Numbered from the stretch's first letter, positions 51,201 to 59,058 are shown. The stretch is DNA of 64,000 nucleotides from Amycolatopsis pithecellobii (GCF_009707865.1 NZ_WMBA01000007.1:62001-126000); one strand, 5' to 3'. Notes: generated from the letters alone by a model not told the origin. Numbers and translations: made by a program.

Positions 51201-51558
51201 ACTGCGGATACCGGGGAATCCGATCCTTCAGGAAATCCGCGGGCTCCGCGAGGATGGCAAGCAAATCCTTTGCTGACAGCGAATCGAGTGCGAGCCGTTT
51301 TTCGAGCAGCGGCTCGTGCTCGAACGGCTTCTGGGCTTTCCAAGTACGCAACCGGCGGGTCGCTCGCTCGGTGTCGAAGTGTCGAGCGGCTGCCTCCGCT
51401 GGTGCACCGCGCTCGGTCAGCGACAGCCCTCGATACCACGCTGCCGCTCGCCACACCTCGTGGCCCGCTGCCACATCTGCCATGGTTCTCACGACCGCCG
51501 CTTCCGCCCCGCCCCGCCTCGCTCGCCGGTTCAGCACATGTGGGGACCGCTGAACCAT
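48223..51558 (-). CDS. lanM: Class II lanthionine synthetase (LanM)
   Basis: 1111 residues from the ATG at 51558; an ATG at 51483 is also possible. The N-terminal dehydratase domain includes GSGMRLLYKPKPLAVDAHFQ, CAADFHNENLIAAGEHPVLV followed by DLEALFHP (phosphorylation/elimination residues), and RVVIRSTNVYGLLWYES. The C-terminal LanC-like cyclase has GFSHGTAGIALSLL and the zinc ligands in MVAWCHGAPGIGLARL and NHSLCHGALGNADFV. It phosphorylates and dehydrates Ser/Thr of the precursor, then adds Cys to form (methyl)lanthionine rings. It follows the precursor gene by 78 bases, so one LanM serves one peptide. Length is usual for LanM. Confidence 0.95.
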   Translation of the reverse strand: MVQRSPHVLNRRARRGGAEAAVVRTMADVAAGHEVWRAAAWYRGLSLTERGAPAEAAARHFDTERATRRLRTWKAQKPFEHEPLLEKRLALDSLSAKDLLAILAEPADFLKDRIPRYPQWLAALRKSYTGADPDQKLLNTLHEIEIEHPLAEWLPALAPLFEHFLRSLMGDLKEIRQKFGSELLDAETLRKIFQRNIAPAVLYQISKPLILEMHIARLRGNLEGDTPQARFEHFLHQHDQRGFVDSFLVRYPVLARQLVVTVEQWTAYLSEFMAHLHADWHAIRDVFTAADGDPGPLVDLDAGKGDRHRGGRSVLLVTFGSGMRLLYKPKPLAVDAHFQELLSWLNDRGAEPRFQPLTLIDRGKYGWSAFVAVSPCASETEVARFYERQGSFLAVLYALCAADFHNENLIAAGEHPVLVDLEALFHPHVHAGDPVLTENPAAGALDESVWQVGILPRRIWAGEDSLGVDMSGLGGQAGQTNPHPLISWEEQGSDEMRLDRRLADLPAAENRPWLADKDVNVLDYQDEIVAGFTRMYRLLRRHREELLAEWLPRFARDEIRVVIRSTNVYGLLWYESFHPDVLRDALDRDRFFDRLWAEVPQRPHLARVIRAEQHDLRRGDIPVFTTYPDSRTIFTSDGEGVPGFLDTPSLDLVRQRLYRLGEDDLGRQIWIIEASLATLRMDREDAIGRPPACRPVGRPVTRAQLLELADAAGGRLGELAFQNENGAYWLGVGPLDESAWGLFPAGSDLYAGTPGITLFLAYLGAVTGRKSHTVLAHRALESVRVHVGAWLEARREEAASLSVGAFDGVGSVIYLLTNLGVLWADASLLAEAEGLVERLSPLIAGDERLDIIYGSAGCALSLLALHAVRPAPRTLEVAIRCGDRLLATVQPAAQGANWTTLSGQPPLGGFSHGTAGIALSLLKLADASGAERFRAAGIEGLKYDRSLFVPELGNWADLRVFPGRDNPDHKSMVAWCHGAPGIGLARLAALHQLDDPTTRAEIDRALSITTRYGFMMNHSLCHGALGNADFVLTAARMLNRPGDNAALEGATEQIVASLGANGPVTGVPLGVETPGLMTGLAGIGYELLRLAEPDNVPSVLLLAPPTMSGTG

Positions 51559-51636
51559 GGTCCAGCGGCCCCGAATTCTTTCGACCAGGCAACGCCACGG
51601 ACACTGGAGTGGCCGGGCGCACTCGCCGATCGCCAC

Positions 51637-51867
51637 TCAGCAGCTGGAGCAGGGGTTCAGGGAGTTGCCGCGGGTGGTCACGCAGGTCTTGGTATTGCAG
51701 CCGACGCTGGCCCCACTCTGTGCCGCGCCCAGGACTTCGCCCAGTTCGGCATCGGTCAGCTCGATGGCGCCCGCCGGGTTCGGCGGCAGAGCGGCCAGCT
51801 CTGCGCTGCTGAGGCTACCGCGGTACTCGGCGTCCTCCCACGCTCGAATGGTCTTGTCAATACTCAT
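51637..51867 (-). CDS. lanA: Class II lanthipeptide precursor
   Basis: 76 residues, ATG at 51867 with GAGGA seven bases upstream. The acidic leader contains ELTDAELGEVLGA, a typical class II recognition helix ending in Gly-Ala for C39 cleavage. Cleavage there leaves a 28-residue core starting AQSGASVGCNTKTC and ending NSLNPCSSC. The core has four Cys (9, 14, 25, 28) and nine Ser/Thr, so up to four thioether rings. The leader resembles the mersacidin group, while the core was not recognised as a known lantibiotic. It is the first gene of lanA-lanM-hlyD-lanT. Confidence 0.93.
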   Translation of the reverse strand: MSIDKTIRAWEDAEYRGSLSSAELAALPPNPAGAIELTDAELGEVLGAAQSGASVGCNTKTCVTTRGNSLNPCSSC

Positions 51868-52269
51868 GACAGGTTCCTCAATGCCTTTTCTCGCAGGTGT
51901 TCACTACAGGTATTCTGATTACCCTATTGCTGCTCGGCGCATGCTTTCCGCGCCAAGCGTGGCCCTTTCAGAAGACCACCGCCTATTTCGGCCCGGAGAG
52001 AGCTGCCGGCGGGCGAAATATCCGCCGCCGCACCACGATTCGCGATCGCGCTATCCCGGCTGGGTCGATTACCAAGCCTGAACCGCGTACTGCATGACGT
52101 CAAGGGGAGCGAGAACATCAGTTTTGCCGGCGGGTGAGCATGTTGTTCTTCGCGTCTGCAGCGCACGTAATGATGAAGAATCACAGGGTCAGCACAGCGT
52201 TCGCGAATTAATCAAGAGTGACATTTGACATCCACTGCCTACGCCCCGATGTAGCCCGAGCGTTTCGCG
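51868..52269 (-). other. Upstream region of the lanthipeptide operon
   Basis: No gene is recognised in this 400-base stretch, which is less GC-rich than its neighbours. The lanA promoter must be here. GAGGA at about 51875-51879 (minus strand) is the lanA ribosome binding site. No clear -35/-10 pair or operator could be chosen with confidence, and no dedicated regulator gene is adjacent. Confidence 0.4.
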
Positions 52270-52575
52270 GATCAGGTAGGTCTGGTTGTGAGCCAGCACG
52301 CCCGCGGTGTCGCAGAGCCCGGCTCGACCGGCTCGGCTTGCTGGGCGACCTCGAAGACATCGCCGGCGCGGGCCATCAGGGCTGCGGCCCCGTGCGCGAG
52401 TCGGTCGAGGCGTTCGGCGAGGGTGGCGGCGCTCAGCGCCTGCTGATACCAGTCGCGGCTGTGCAGGTCGATCGGCTGGGAGTCGCCGACGATCGCGACG
52501 TCGACGACCCGCTTGAGCAGGTCGGCCTTGGTGCCGAAGCGGACGTAGATGGTGCGGTGCCCGACGGTAACTGGG
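52270..52575 (-). pseudogene. TetR-family regulator fragment without its N-terminus
   Basis: The minus strand reads VGHRTIYVRFGTKADLLKRV, then VDVAIVGDSQPIDLHSRDWY, QQALSAATLAERLDRLAHGA, AALMARAGDVFEVAQQAE and a stop near 52260. The first block is the recognition helix end of a TetR HTH, and the rest is a normal TetR ligand domain. Helices 1 and 2 and a start codon are missing upstream. A plus-strand frame across the same bases is a shadow. Confidence 0.65.
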
Positions 52576-52693
52576 CTGCTGCCGCTCAGTTCGCTGCTTC
52601 CGCGATTACCGGCGGTGTGGCTCGCTGAGTTGGACGAGCTGTCACCGCGGTGAAGGGGGCACTAGCCAATTCGGCGACCCGCTGTCGATCTTG

Positions 52694-53092
52694 CTACGGC
52701 AAAGGGTCCGTTTGTGAGAGGTCGTAGCGCGGGTCGGTGTCGCGTCCGATGTACAGGTTGCCGATGCCGCGCATCAGCTCGTAGGGCCTCGTGCCGGTCC
52801 TGATGTCGCCGGCGCCGACAAGCTGCGCGCACACGGGCTCCAGGCGGTCGAGGAAGTAGCTGAGCAGCGCGGCGAAGCCGTGGGGACGGTAGACCGCGGT
52901 GACGAGATCGGCCCGGGTCGGAAAGTGGCGGTAGATCGTCCCCAGCCCGACACCCGCTTTGGCCGCGATCTGGCGTATCGGCGCGTCGACGCCGGAGGTG
53001 ACGACGACCTCGGCGGCGGCGAGCAGCGTCTGCCGGTTGCGTACCGCGTCGGCCCGCTTGGTTCGGGGCGGCGCCTTCCCGGCGGACACCAT
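52694..53092 (-). CDS. TetR/AcrR-family regulator, shortened
   Basis: 132 residues from the ATG at 53092, which follows GGAAGGAAG. The HTH is complete: RNRQTLLAAAEVVVTSGVDA, then IRQIAAKAGVGLGTIYRHFP. The C-terminal part, ALLSYFLDRLEPVCAQLVGA and YELMRGIGNLYIGRDTDPRY, is typical of a common TetR group, but about 50 residues of the ligand domain between these blocks are missing, and the usual length is 185-200. It may bind DNA without normal ligand response. Divergent from the hydrolase at 53240, with two clear operators between them. Confidence 0.75.
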   Translation of the reverse strand: MVSAGKAPPRTKRADAVRNRQTLLAAAEVVVTSGVDAPIRQIAAKAGVGLGTIYRHFPTRADLVTAVYRPHGFAALLSYFLDRLEPVCAQLVGAGDIRTGTRPYELMRGIGNLYIGRDTDPRYDLSQTDPLP

Positions 53093-53110
53093 GCTTCCTT
53101 CCAACGCGCC

Positions 53111-53156
53111 TTGACAAGCGGAACATCGTTCCGAATAATAAGTGGAACCATGTTCC
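53111..53156 (+). promoter_or_regulatory. Hydrolase promoter with two TetR-type operators
   Basis: TTGACA (53111-53116) and AATAAT (53134-53139) are separated by exactly 17 bases, an excellent sigma-70-like promoter toward the hydrolase. The palindrome CGGAAC-ATC-GTTCCG (53119-53133) fills the spacer. A second copy, GGAAC-CAT-GTTCC, lies at 53144-53156; centres are 24 bases apart. Binding would block RNA polymerase. The divergent TetR gene is the natural source of the regulator. Confidence 0.82.
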
Positions 53157-53239
53157 GTCTCACGTTAGCTGAGGCCGGACGGGTTTGACCACTCACCTGC
53201 GCCGCCGGTAGCGGCACGGGCTCCAGAAGGGAACCTCCT

Positions 53240-54199
53240 ATGAGTGCATCCACCGACACCGCCGCCTTCGGCTCGCCCGCTCCCGTCCTGTCGTACAGCC
53301 CGGTGGTTCTGTCCGTGCCCGGACGGCCCGTGGACCTCCAGGTCCGCGTCTCGGCGCCCGCGACCGGGGCCGGCCTGCCCGTCATCCTGTTCTCTCACGG
53401 CCACGGCGGCTCCAACAACCTCTCCTCGCTGAACGGGTACGCGCCCATCGCCAATCTCTGGGCGGCAGCCGGGTTCGTCGTCATCCAGCCCACCCACCTC
53501 AGCTCCAGCACACTGAGCCGTCAGCTCGCCGGCACCCCCGGAGCCCCCTTCTTCTGGCGCTCGCGTGCCGAGGACATGAGCGACATACTCGACCGGCTCG
53601 ACGAGATCGAGAAGACTGTGCCGCAGCTGGCCGGGCGCATCGACCACAACAAGATCGCGGTGGCCGGGCACTCCCTCGGCGGCCACACCGCCGGCCTCCT
53701 GCTGGGCGCCCGCAGCGCCGACCCCGACACCGGGGAGGAAGTGAACCTGATCGAGCCCCGGATCAAGGCGGGCGTGCTGCTGGCCGCACCGGGCAGGGGC
53801 GGCGACATCCTCACCGGACCGATGGCCGAGGCCGTGCCGTTCTTCCACACCACCGACTTCTCCACAATGACCACCCCCACCCTGGTCGTCGCCGGCGACA
53901 AGGACGACTCGAAGCACTTCACCGACGTCGGCCCCGACTGGCACGCCGACCCCTACCACCTCGCCCCCGCACCCAAGACCCTGCTCACCTTGTTCGGCGC
54001 CGAGCACCTACTCGGCGGCATCTCCGGGTACGACGCCGAGGAGACCACCGACGAGAACTCCGAGCGGGTCGCCGCCGTCGCCCGCCTCACCTCGGCCTAC
54101 CTGCGCACCCAGCTACAGCCCGGCGACCACGCCTGGCAGGCGGCGTGCCAGGCGCTGATGACCGGGGCCGACCCGGCCGGACGAGTCGAATCCAAATAG
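53240..54199 (+). CDS. Alpha/beta hydrolase (chlorophyllase/PAF-acetylhydrolase-like)
   Basis: 319 residues. Core motifs: LPVILFSHGHGGSNNLSSLN (oxyanion region), the nucleophile elbow KIAVAGHSLGGHTAGLLLGA (GHSLGG), an Asp in VVAGDKDDSKHFTD, and His in LTLFGAEHLLGGISGYDAEE. No signal peptide. GGGAACCTCC precedes the ATG. It hydrolyses an ester, amide or lactone of unknown identity. It is controlled by the operator-rich promoter upstream and is divergent from a shortened TetR gene, a layout typical of inducible detoxification genes. Confidence 0.87.
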   Translation: MSASTDTAAFGSPAPVLSYSPVVLSVPGRPVDLQVRVSAPATGAGLPVILFSHGHGGSNNLSSLNGYAPIANLWAAAGFVVIQPTHLSSSTLSRQLAGTPGAPFFWRSRAEDMSDILDRLDEIEKTVPQLAGRIDHNKIAVAGHSLGGHTAGLLLGARSADPDTGEEVNLIEPRIKAGVLLAAPGRGGDILTGPMAEAVPFFHTTDFSTMTTPTLVVAGDKDDSKHFTDVGPDWHADPYHLAPAPKTLLTLFGAEHLLGGISGYDAEETTDENSERVAAVARLTSAYLRTQLQPGDHAWQAACQALMTGADPAGRVESK

Positions 54200-54279
54200 G
54201 CCGCCGCAGCGAAAGGCCACAGCAGTGTTCAGATCCTCCTGCCACGGAGGAAGATCCTGGCCCTTCCCGGCTTGCGGTA

Positions 54280-54453
54280 CGGGGTGATCACCTCCGGGTT
54301 GAGGTCAGCACGGCGAAGGCTGTCGTCGCCGACGTCGGGTTCACCGCGGAACACCGGCTGGAGCGCTACCTCCGTCACGCCACGGCGGCCGCACTGACCT
54401 ACGGCGATGCCGACTTCCACCTCGACCGGCTCGCCAGCCGGCTGGGGCTGTAG
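54280..54453 (+). pseudogene. C-terminal remnant of an acyl-CoA dehydrogenase-like protein
   Basis: The frame reads VEVSTAKAVVADVGFTAEHR, LERYLRHATAAALTYGDADF, HLDRLASRLGL and stops. This resembles the last helix region of acyl-CoA dehydrogenases (AKxxAADxGFTxxxPLERYLRDAR, then a xxRLIAxxLGL end). No upstream part of the gene is seen. The assignment rests on a short segment. Confidence 0.4.
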
Positions 54454-54459
54454 AAAGGG

Positions 54460-55107
54460 TCAGTCCCGCGTGGCGTGCAGGCCGGCGAGCAGGATCCGCA
54501 GGATGCGCTTGAGGGTCGGCAGGAATGGCAGGCAGGCAAAGGCGAGTTCCGGGTGCTGGGCGTAGACCTCGGCCATGGTCGGTGACGGCTTGGACGCCGG
54601 GTAGAACGTGCCCGCGAACGCCATCGCCGCGCCGACCAGTTCGAAACTCTCGTCGTCGGTCAGCGTCGGGTCGGCTGCGGCGACGGCCTTGCCCAGTTCG
54701 GTGAGCGCGTCCAGCGCGGTGCGCTTGAAGTCGCTTGCCGCGGGCACGGCCACGTTGTGCTCCAGGTTGATCTGCATCTGGCTGAGCAGATCGCACAGCA
54801 GCGTGCGCGCGGCGAGCGTCTCGGCGAGCGCGTCCACGACGCCGTCGCCCGCGGCCAAGCGCCGCAGCACCTCGGCCGCCCACTCCCGCCAGCACTCGGC
54901 GGTAAGCGCGAGGTAGATCTCCTCGCGGGTGCCGAAATAGCGCACCACATTGGACTTCGCCAGCCCGACGGCATCGGCGATGGCGCCGAGGGTCACGTTG
55001 CGAACCCCGGACGCGGTGGCCAGGTCGCGCGCCGCCGACAGGATGGCGTCGCGGCGCTCCTGTTTGTGTTCCGGGCTCCTGGCCCGCAGAAACTTTGCCT
55101 GGGACAT
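54460..55107 (-). CDS. TetR/AcrR-family regulator of the molybdenum oxidoreductase operon
   Basis: 215 residues. HTH: KQERRDAILSAARDLATASG, then LGAIADAVGLAKSNVVRYF and GTREEIYLALTAECWREWA. The ligand domain is of the TetR_C_17-like kind (LLCDLLSQMQINLEHNVAVP, FAGTFYPASKPSPTMAEVYA). It is divergent from the 2Fe-2S/FAD/Mo operon at 55207, with direct and inverted repeats between the starts. It probably represses that operon until an aldehyde or its metabolite is present. Confidence 0.88.
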   Translation of the reverse strand: MSQAKFLRARSPEHKQERRDAILSAARDLATASGVRNVTLGAIADAVGLAKSNVVRYFGTREEIYLALTAECWREWAAEVLRRLAAGDGVVDALAETLAARTLLCDLLSQMQINLEHNVAVPAASDFKRTALDALTELGKAVAAADPTLTDDESFELVGAAMAFAGTFYPASKPSPTMAEVYAQHPELAFACLPFLPTLKRILRILLAGLHATRD

Positions 55108-55140
55108 CTCCTCGACATCATAGGGGCGAACTTAAAAGAC

Positions 55141-55175
55141 TGCCGTTCTCTTGTTAAGAGGATGCTGTTCTGTTA
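55141..55175. promoter_or_regulatory. Repeats between tetR and the xanthine dehydrogenase-family operon
   Basis: TGCCGTTCTCTTGTTA (55141-55156) and TGCTGTTCTGTTA (55163-55175) are imperfect direct repeats, and CTCTT-GTT-AAGAG (55148-55160) is an inverted repeat within them. They lie in the 99-base gap between divergent starts and are the likely TetR binding site. Confidence 0.55.
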
Positions 55176-55206
55176 GCTTGGGCGACATGATGACGGGAGG
55201 ACGGAC

Positions 55207-55692
55207 GTGACCGAGATCCGCCTGTGGGTGAACGGGTCCGCCGAGGCGCTGGACGTGGAGCCGCGGGTCAGCCTGCTGGACGCGCTGCGCGAACACCTCG
55301 GCCTGACCGGTACGAAGAAGGGATGCGACCAGGGCGCGTGCGGCGCATGCACCGTGCTGGCTGACGGGGTGCGGATCAACTCGTGCCTGGCGCTCGCCGT
55401 GCAGTACGCCGATCGCGAGATCACCACGATCGAGGGCGTCGACCATCCGCTGCAGGAGGCGTTCGTGAAGCACGACGGCTTCCAGTGCGGCTACTGCACA
55501 TGCGGCCAGATCTGCTCCGCGGTGGGCATGCTGGCCGAGCACAAGGAGGGCATGCCCAGCGCGGTCACCGAGGATCCGGACGGACCGGGGGAGCTGTCCG
55601 AGGACGAGATCCGGGAACGCATGAGCGGCAACCTGTGCCGCTGCGGCGCCTACAACGGGATCGTCGGCGCGATCCAGGAGGTGGCCGGGTGA
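55207..55692 (+). CDS. 2Fe-2S subunit of xanthine dehydrogenase-family aldehyde oxidoreductase
   Basis: 161 residues. The plant-type cluster ligands are C40, C45, C48 and C60 (KKGCDQGACGACTV). The second cluster uses C94, C97, C144 and C146 (QCGYCTCGQ, GNLCRCGAYN). It passes electrons from the Mo site to FAD, as YagT/PaoA does in E. coli. GGAGG lies 7-11 bases before the GTG start at 55207, giving the normal family length. Its stop overlaps the FAD subunit start (GTGA). No twin-arginine signal is present, unlike periplasmic YagT, so the complex is probably cytoplasmic. Confidence 0.92.
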   Translation: MTEIRLWVNGSAEALDVEPRVSLLDALREHLGLTGTKKGCDQGACGACTVLADGVRINSCLALAVQYADREITTIEGVDHPLQEAFVKHDGFQCGYCTCGQICSAVGMLAEHKEGMPSAVTEDPDGPGELSEDEIRERMSGNLCRCGAYNGIVGAIQEVAG

Positions 55693-56687
55693 GATCGTTC
55701 GCCTACGTGGTCGCGCCGGACATGCCCACGGCGTTGCGGGTGATCGCCGATGAGCCGAACGCGAAGTTCCTCGGCGGCGGCACGAACCTCGTCGACCTGA
55801 TGCGCCGCGACATCGAGCGCCCGGACACCGTCGTCGACATCACCCGCCTGCCGTTGACCGAGATCGACGAACTCCCGGACGGCTCCGTCCGGGTCGGCGC
55901 GCTCGTGCGCAACAGCACGCTGGCGGCGCATCCGCTCGTGCGCGCCCGGTATCCCGTGCTGTCCCAGGCGATCCTGCACGGAGCGTCCGCGCAGCTGCGG
56001 AACATGGCCACGGTCGGCGGAAACCTGGTGCAGCGCACCCGATGCCCGTACTTCGAGGACCTGGCGTCACCGTGCAACCGGCGGGAGCCGGGCAGCGGCT
56101 GCGGCGCGCTCGGCGGGTTGACCCGTGACCACGCGATCCTCGGCGTGAGCGAACACTGCATCGCCACGCATCCCTCGGACATGGCCGTCGCGCTCGTCGC
56201 GCTGGACGCCGTGGTGGAGTTGGAGAGCGCGCGTGGCGTGCGACGGGTCCCGGTGACCGAATTCCACCGGCTGCCCGGCGACCAGCCGCATCTCGAAACG
56301 GTCCTGGCCGCCGACGAACTGATCACCGCGATCGAACTCCCCGCGCTGCCGGTGGCGGCGACCTCGCGCTACCGCAAGATCCGCGACCGCGCCTCCTACG
56401 CCTTCGCCCTCGTCTCCGTCGCCGGGGCGCTGCGGGTGACCGACGGCCACGTCGACGCGGCCCGGCTGGCGCTCGGCGGGGTGGCGCCCACACCGTGGCG
56501 GGCGTACGCGGCCGAGCGGGTGCTGCTCGGCGCACCGGCCACGGAGGAGTCGTTTCACCGTGCCGCCGACGTGGAACTGGCCCCGGCGACCGCCCAGCCG
56601 CACAACGGTTTCAAGATCGAGCTGGCGCGCCGCACGATGGTGGCGACGCTGCGCCGCCTGCTGCCGAGCACGGAGGAATCAGCATGA
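55689..56687 (+). CDS. FAD-binding subunit of aldehyde oxidoreductase (YagS-like)
   Basis: 332 residues from the GTG at 55689. FAD-binding blocks: KFLGGGTNLVDLMRRDIERP, GASAQLRNMATVGGNLVQRT and RYRKIRDRASYAFALVSVAG. Cysteines in TRCPYFED, SPCNRREPGSGC and EHCIATHPSD match the extra 4Fe-4S cluster of YagS/PaoB. It accepts electrons from the 2Fe-2S subunit and passes them to an external acceptor. It overlaps both neighbours by 4 bases, so the three subunits are translationally coupled. Confidence 0.92.
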   Translation: MRSFAYVVAPDMPTALRVIADEPNAKFLGGGTNLVDLMRRDIERPDTVVDITRLPLTEIDELPDGSVRVGALVRNSTLAAHPLVRARYPVLSQAILHGASAQLRNMATVGGNLVQRTRCPYFEDLASPCNRREPGSGCGALGGLTRDHAILGVSEHCIATHPSDMAVALVALDAVVELESARGVRRVPVTEFHRLPGDQPHLETVLAADELITAIELPALPVAATSRYRKIRDRASYAFALVSVAGALRVTDGHVDAARLALGGVAPTPWRAYAAERVLLGAPATEESFHRAADVELAPATAQPHNGFKIELARRTMVATLRRLLPSTEESA

Positions 56688-58888
56688 CCGGCACCCTGGA
56701 CCCAGTGGTGGGCAAGCCGATCGACCGGGTCGACGGCAACGCCAAGACCACCGGCGGCGCCCGTTTCACCGCCGAGTACCCCTACCCCAACCTCGCCCAC
56801 GCCGCGCTGGTCCACTCGACGATCGCGCGCGGCCGCATCGTGTCCGTCGACACGACGGCCGCGACCGCCGTGCCAGGCGTGATCGCCGTGCTCACCCACC
56901 ACAACGCGCCCCCGATGAAGCCCGCGTCGAAGGCGAGCAGGCTGAACCTGAGCACGCTCGTGTCCGGCACGTCGGTCAACTTCCTCAACACCGACCAGGT
57001 CCACTGGAACGGCCAACCGGTCGCGGTGGTGGTCGCCGAGAGCGGCGAAGCGGCCCGTGCGGCGGCCCGGCTGGTCCGCGTCGGCTACCGGCCGTCGGAG
57101 TCCGTTGTGGACTTCGCGACGGCCCAGCGCGATGCCAAGCCGCAGCCGGGCAACGCCCTGATGCCCAGCGGCGCGAAGAAGGGTGACGCCGAGGCCGCGC
57201 TGGCGGCCGCGGCGGTGTCGGTGGACCTGCGGTTCACCACGCCGCCGTTGAACCACAACGCGATCGAGCCGCACGCGACGACAGCGGCCTGGGACGGCGA
57301 TCGGCTCACAGTGCACGAGACGACGCAGAGCATCGACTGGCTGCGCAGCCACCTGGCACTCCGGTTCGCCGTGCCACGCGCCAACATCCGGATCGTCGCG
57401 CCGTACGTGGGCGGCGGCTTCGGCGGCAAGGGCTCGGTCTGGCCTGGCACCCTGCTTGCCGTGCTCGCCGCGCGTGCCACCGGGCGGCCGGTGCGGCTGT
57501 CGCTGACCCGGGAAGCGGTCTACCGCACGGTCGGCGGCCGCACCCCGTCGGTGCAACGGGTCGCCCTCGGCGCCGACTCGAACGGCAAGCTGTCCGCGCT
57601 CGTGCACACCAGCGTGAGCTACGTCGGCCGGGTCGGTGGCACGGGGGAACCGGTGACGTCCCAGTCCCGCCACCTGTACGCCGCCGACACCATGCTGCTG
57701 CGCCAGGACATCGTCGAGATGGACCTGATCCCGAACACCTTCATGCGCGCACCCGGCGAGGCCATCGGGACGTTCGGGCTGGAGGCGGCGGTGGACGAAC
57801 TGGCCTACCGGCTGGGCCTCGACCCGATCGAGTTGCGGATGCGCAACGAGCCGGCCGTCAGCCCGGTGGACGGCCACAAGTTCTCCCACCGCCTGTTGCG
57901 CGAGGTCTACGCCCTCGGCGCGGACCGCTTCGGCTGGGCGAACCGGTCACCTCGGCCGGGTTCGATGCGCGACGGCCGCTGGCTGGTCGGCATGGGCGTG
58001 GCCACGGCGTACCACCCGGCCATGCGGTTCACCGCCGACGTGACGGTGCGGCTGTCCGCGGACGGCAGCGTCCTGGTCAGGTGCGGCTTCCACGAGATGG
58101 GCATGGGCGCGGCCACGGCACAGGCGCAGATCGCGGCTGACGCGCTCGGCGTGCCGTTCGAGGCCGTGCGCGTGGCCTACGGCGACTCGGATCTGCCCGC
58201 GGCCCCGATGGCCGGCGGTTCGATCCAGACCGCCACCGCGGCAGGCAGTGTGCTGGCCGCGTCCGAGAAGCTGAAGCGGCGCCTGCGCTCGCTCGCCCGG
58301 CGGCACGGCACCGACGGCGTGCACCACGCCGAGACCCTCGTTAGGGCCGGCCTACCGGCCATCGAGGCAGCCGTCGGCTCGGGCACCCGGCTGGGCCGGC
58401 TCGCAAGCCAGGCACGGCTGATGAGCACGATCATGCGGGACCGGCGCTGGGCGAGGGCCGCGTGCGGCGCGCAGTTCTGCGAGGTGCGTGTCGATCCCGA
58501 CACCGGCGAGGTGCGGGTGACGCGGTGGACCGGGGTGTTCGACATCGGCCGGGTGGTCAACCCGAAGACGGCCGCCAGCCAGATGCGCGGCGGCATCGTG
58601 ATGGGCATCGGTATGGCGCTGGCCGAGGAGACTCTCGTCGACCCGCGCACCGGCCGGATCATGAACCCCGGTCTCGCCGGCTACCACCTCCCCGTGCACG
58701 CCGACATCCCGCCGATCGACGTGGCGTTCCTCGACGATCCCGACCCGACCATGCCGCTGGGCATCGTCGGCGCGGGCGAGGTGAGCATCACGGGCGTGGC
58801 CGCGGCCGTGGCCAACGCCGTCCATCACGCGACCGGCAGGCGCATCCACGATCTGCCGATCACGCTGGACAAGGTGATGTCGGCGTAG
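56684..58888 (+). CDS. Molybdopterin-binding subunit of aldehyde oxidoreductase (YagR-like)
   Basis: 734 residues from the ATG at 56684, with GGAGG upstream. Landmarks: GKPIDRVDGNAKTTGGARFT, FTTPPLNHNAIEPHATTAAW, YVGGGFGGKGSVWPGTLLAV, NTFMRAPGEAIGTFGLEAA, TGVFDIGRVVNPKTAASQMR and the active-site Glu in GIVGAGEVSITGVAAAV. It hydroxylates aldehydes, or heteroaromatic rings, with water at a Mo-cytosine-dinucleotide-type centre. No XdhC/PaoD-like maturation gene was seen nearby. Broad aldehyde detoxification is the likely role, by analogy with PaoABC. Confidence 0.92.
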   Translation: MTGTLDPVVGKPIDRVDGNAKTTGGARFTAEYPYPNLAHAALVHSTIARGRIVSVDTTAATAVPGVIAVLTHHNAPPMKPASKASRLNLSTLVSGTSVNFLNTDQVHWNGQPVAVVVAESGEAARAAARLVRVGYRPSESVVDFATAQRDAKPQPGNALMPSGAKKGDAEAALAAAAVSVDLRFTTPPLNHNAIEPHATTAAWDGDRLTVHETTQSIDWLRSHLALRFAVPRANIRIVAPYVGGGFGGKGSVWPGTLLAVLAARATGRPVRLSLTREAVYRTVGGRTPSVQRVALGADSNGKLSALVHTSVSYVGRVGGTGEPVTSQSRHLYAADTMLLRQDIVEMDLIPNTFMRAPGEAIGTFGLEAAVDELAYRLGLDPIELRMRNEPAVSPVDGHKFSHRLLREVYALGADRFGWANRSPRPGSMRDGRWLVGMGVATAYHPAMRFTADVTVRLSADGSVLVRCGFHEMGMGAATAQAQIAADALGVPFEAVRVAYGDSDLPAAPMAGGSIQTATAAGSVLAASEKLKRRLRSLARRHGTDGVHHAETLVRAGLPAIEAAVGSGTRLGRLASQARLMSTIMRDRRWARAACGAQFCEVRVDPDTGEVRVTRWTGVFDIGRVVNPKTAASQMRGGIVMGIGMALAEETLVDPRTGRIMNPGLAGYHLPVHADIPPIDVAFLDDPDPTMPLGIVGAGEVSITGVAAAVANAVHHATGRRIHDLPITLDKVMSA

Positions 58889-59058
58889 TCGCGAACTCTG
58901 GTGTCGGCTGCGCCGAGGGTGATCGTGATCTTCATCGGCGCGGGTTTCAACCCCAGGCTGGCCGCCGCATCGTCGCTGGCCACCTTCGTCATCGGCTCGG
59001 TGCATTTCAACCTGGGACCCGACGCACAGGATCCAGCGACGACGAGTTCGTCTGACAG

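Noticed and set aside
52218-52628. 136-codon plus-strand frame
   Set aside because: The opposite strand carries a clear TetR fragment over the same bases; the plus-strand frame is its shadow.
55383-55688. Upstream extension of the FAD subunit frame
   Set aside because: It lies in another frame of the 2Fe-2S gene and is not homologous; the GTGA overlap at 55689 is a normal coupled start.
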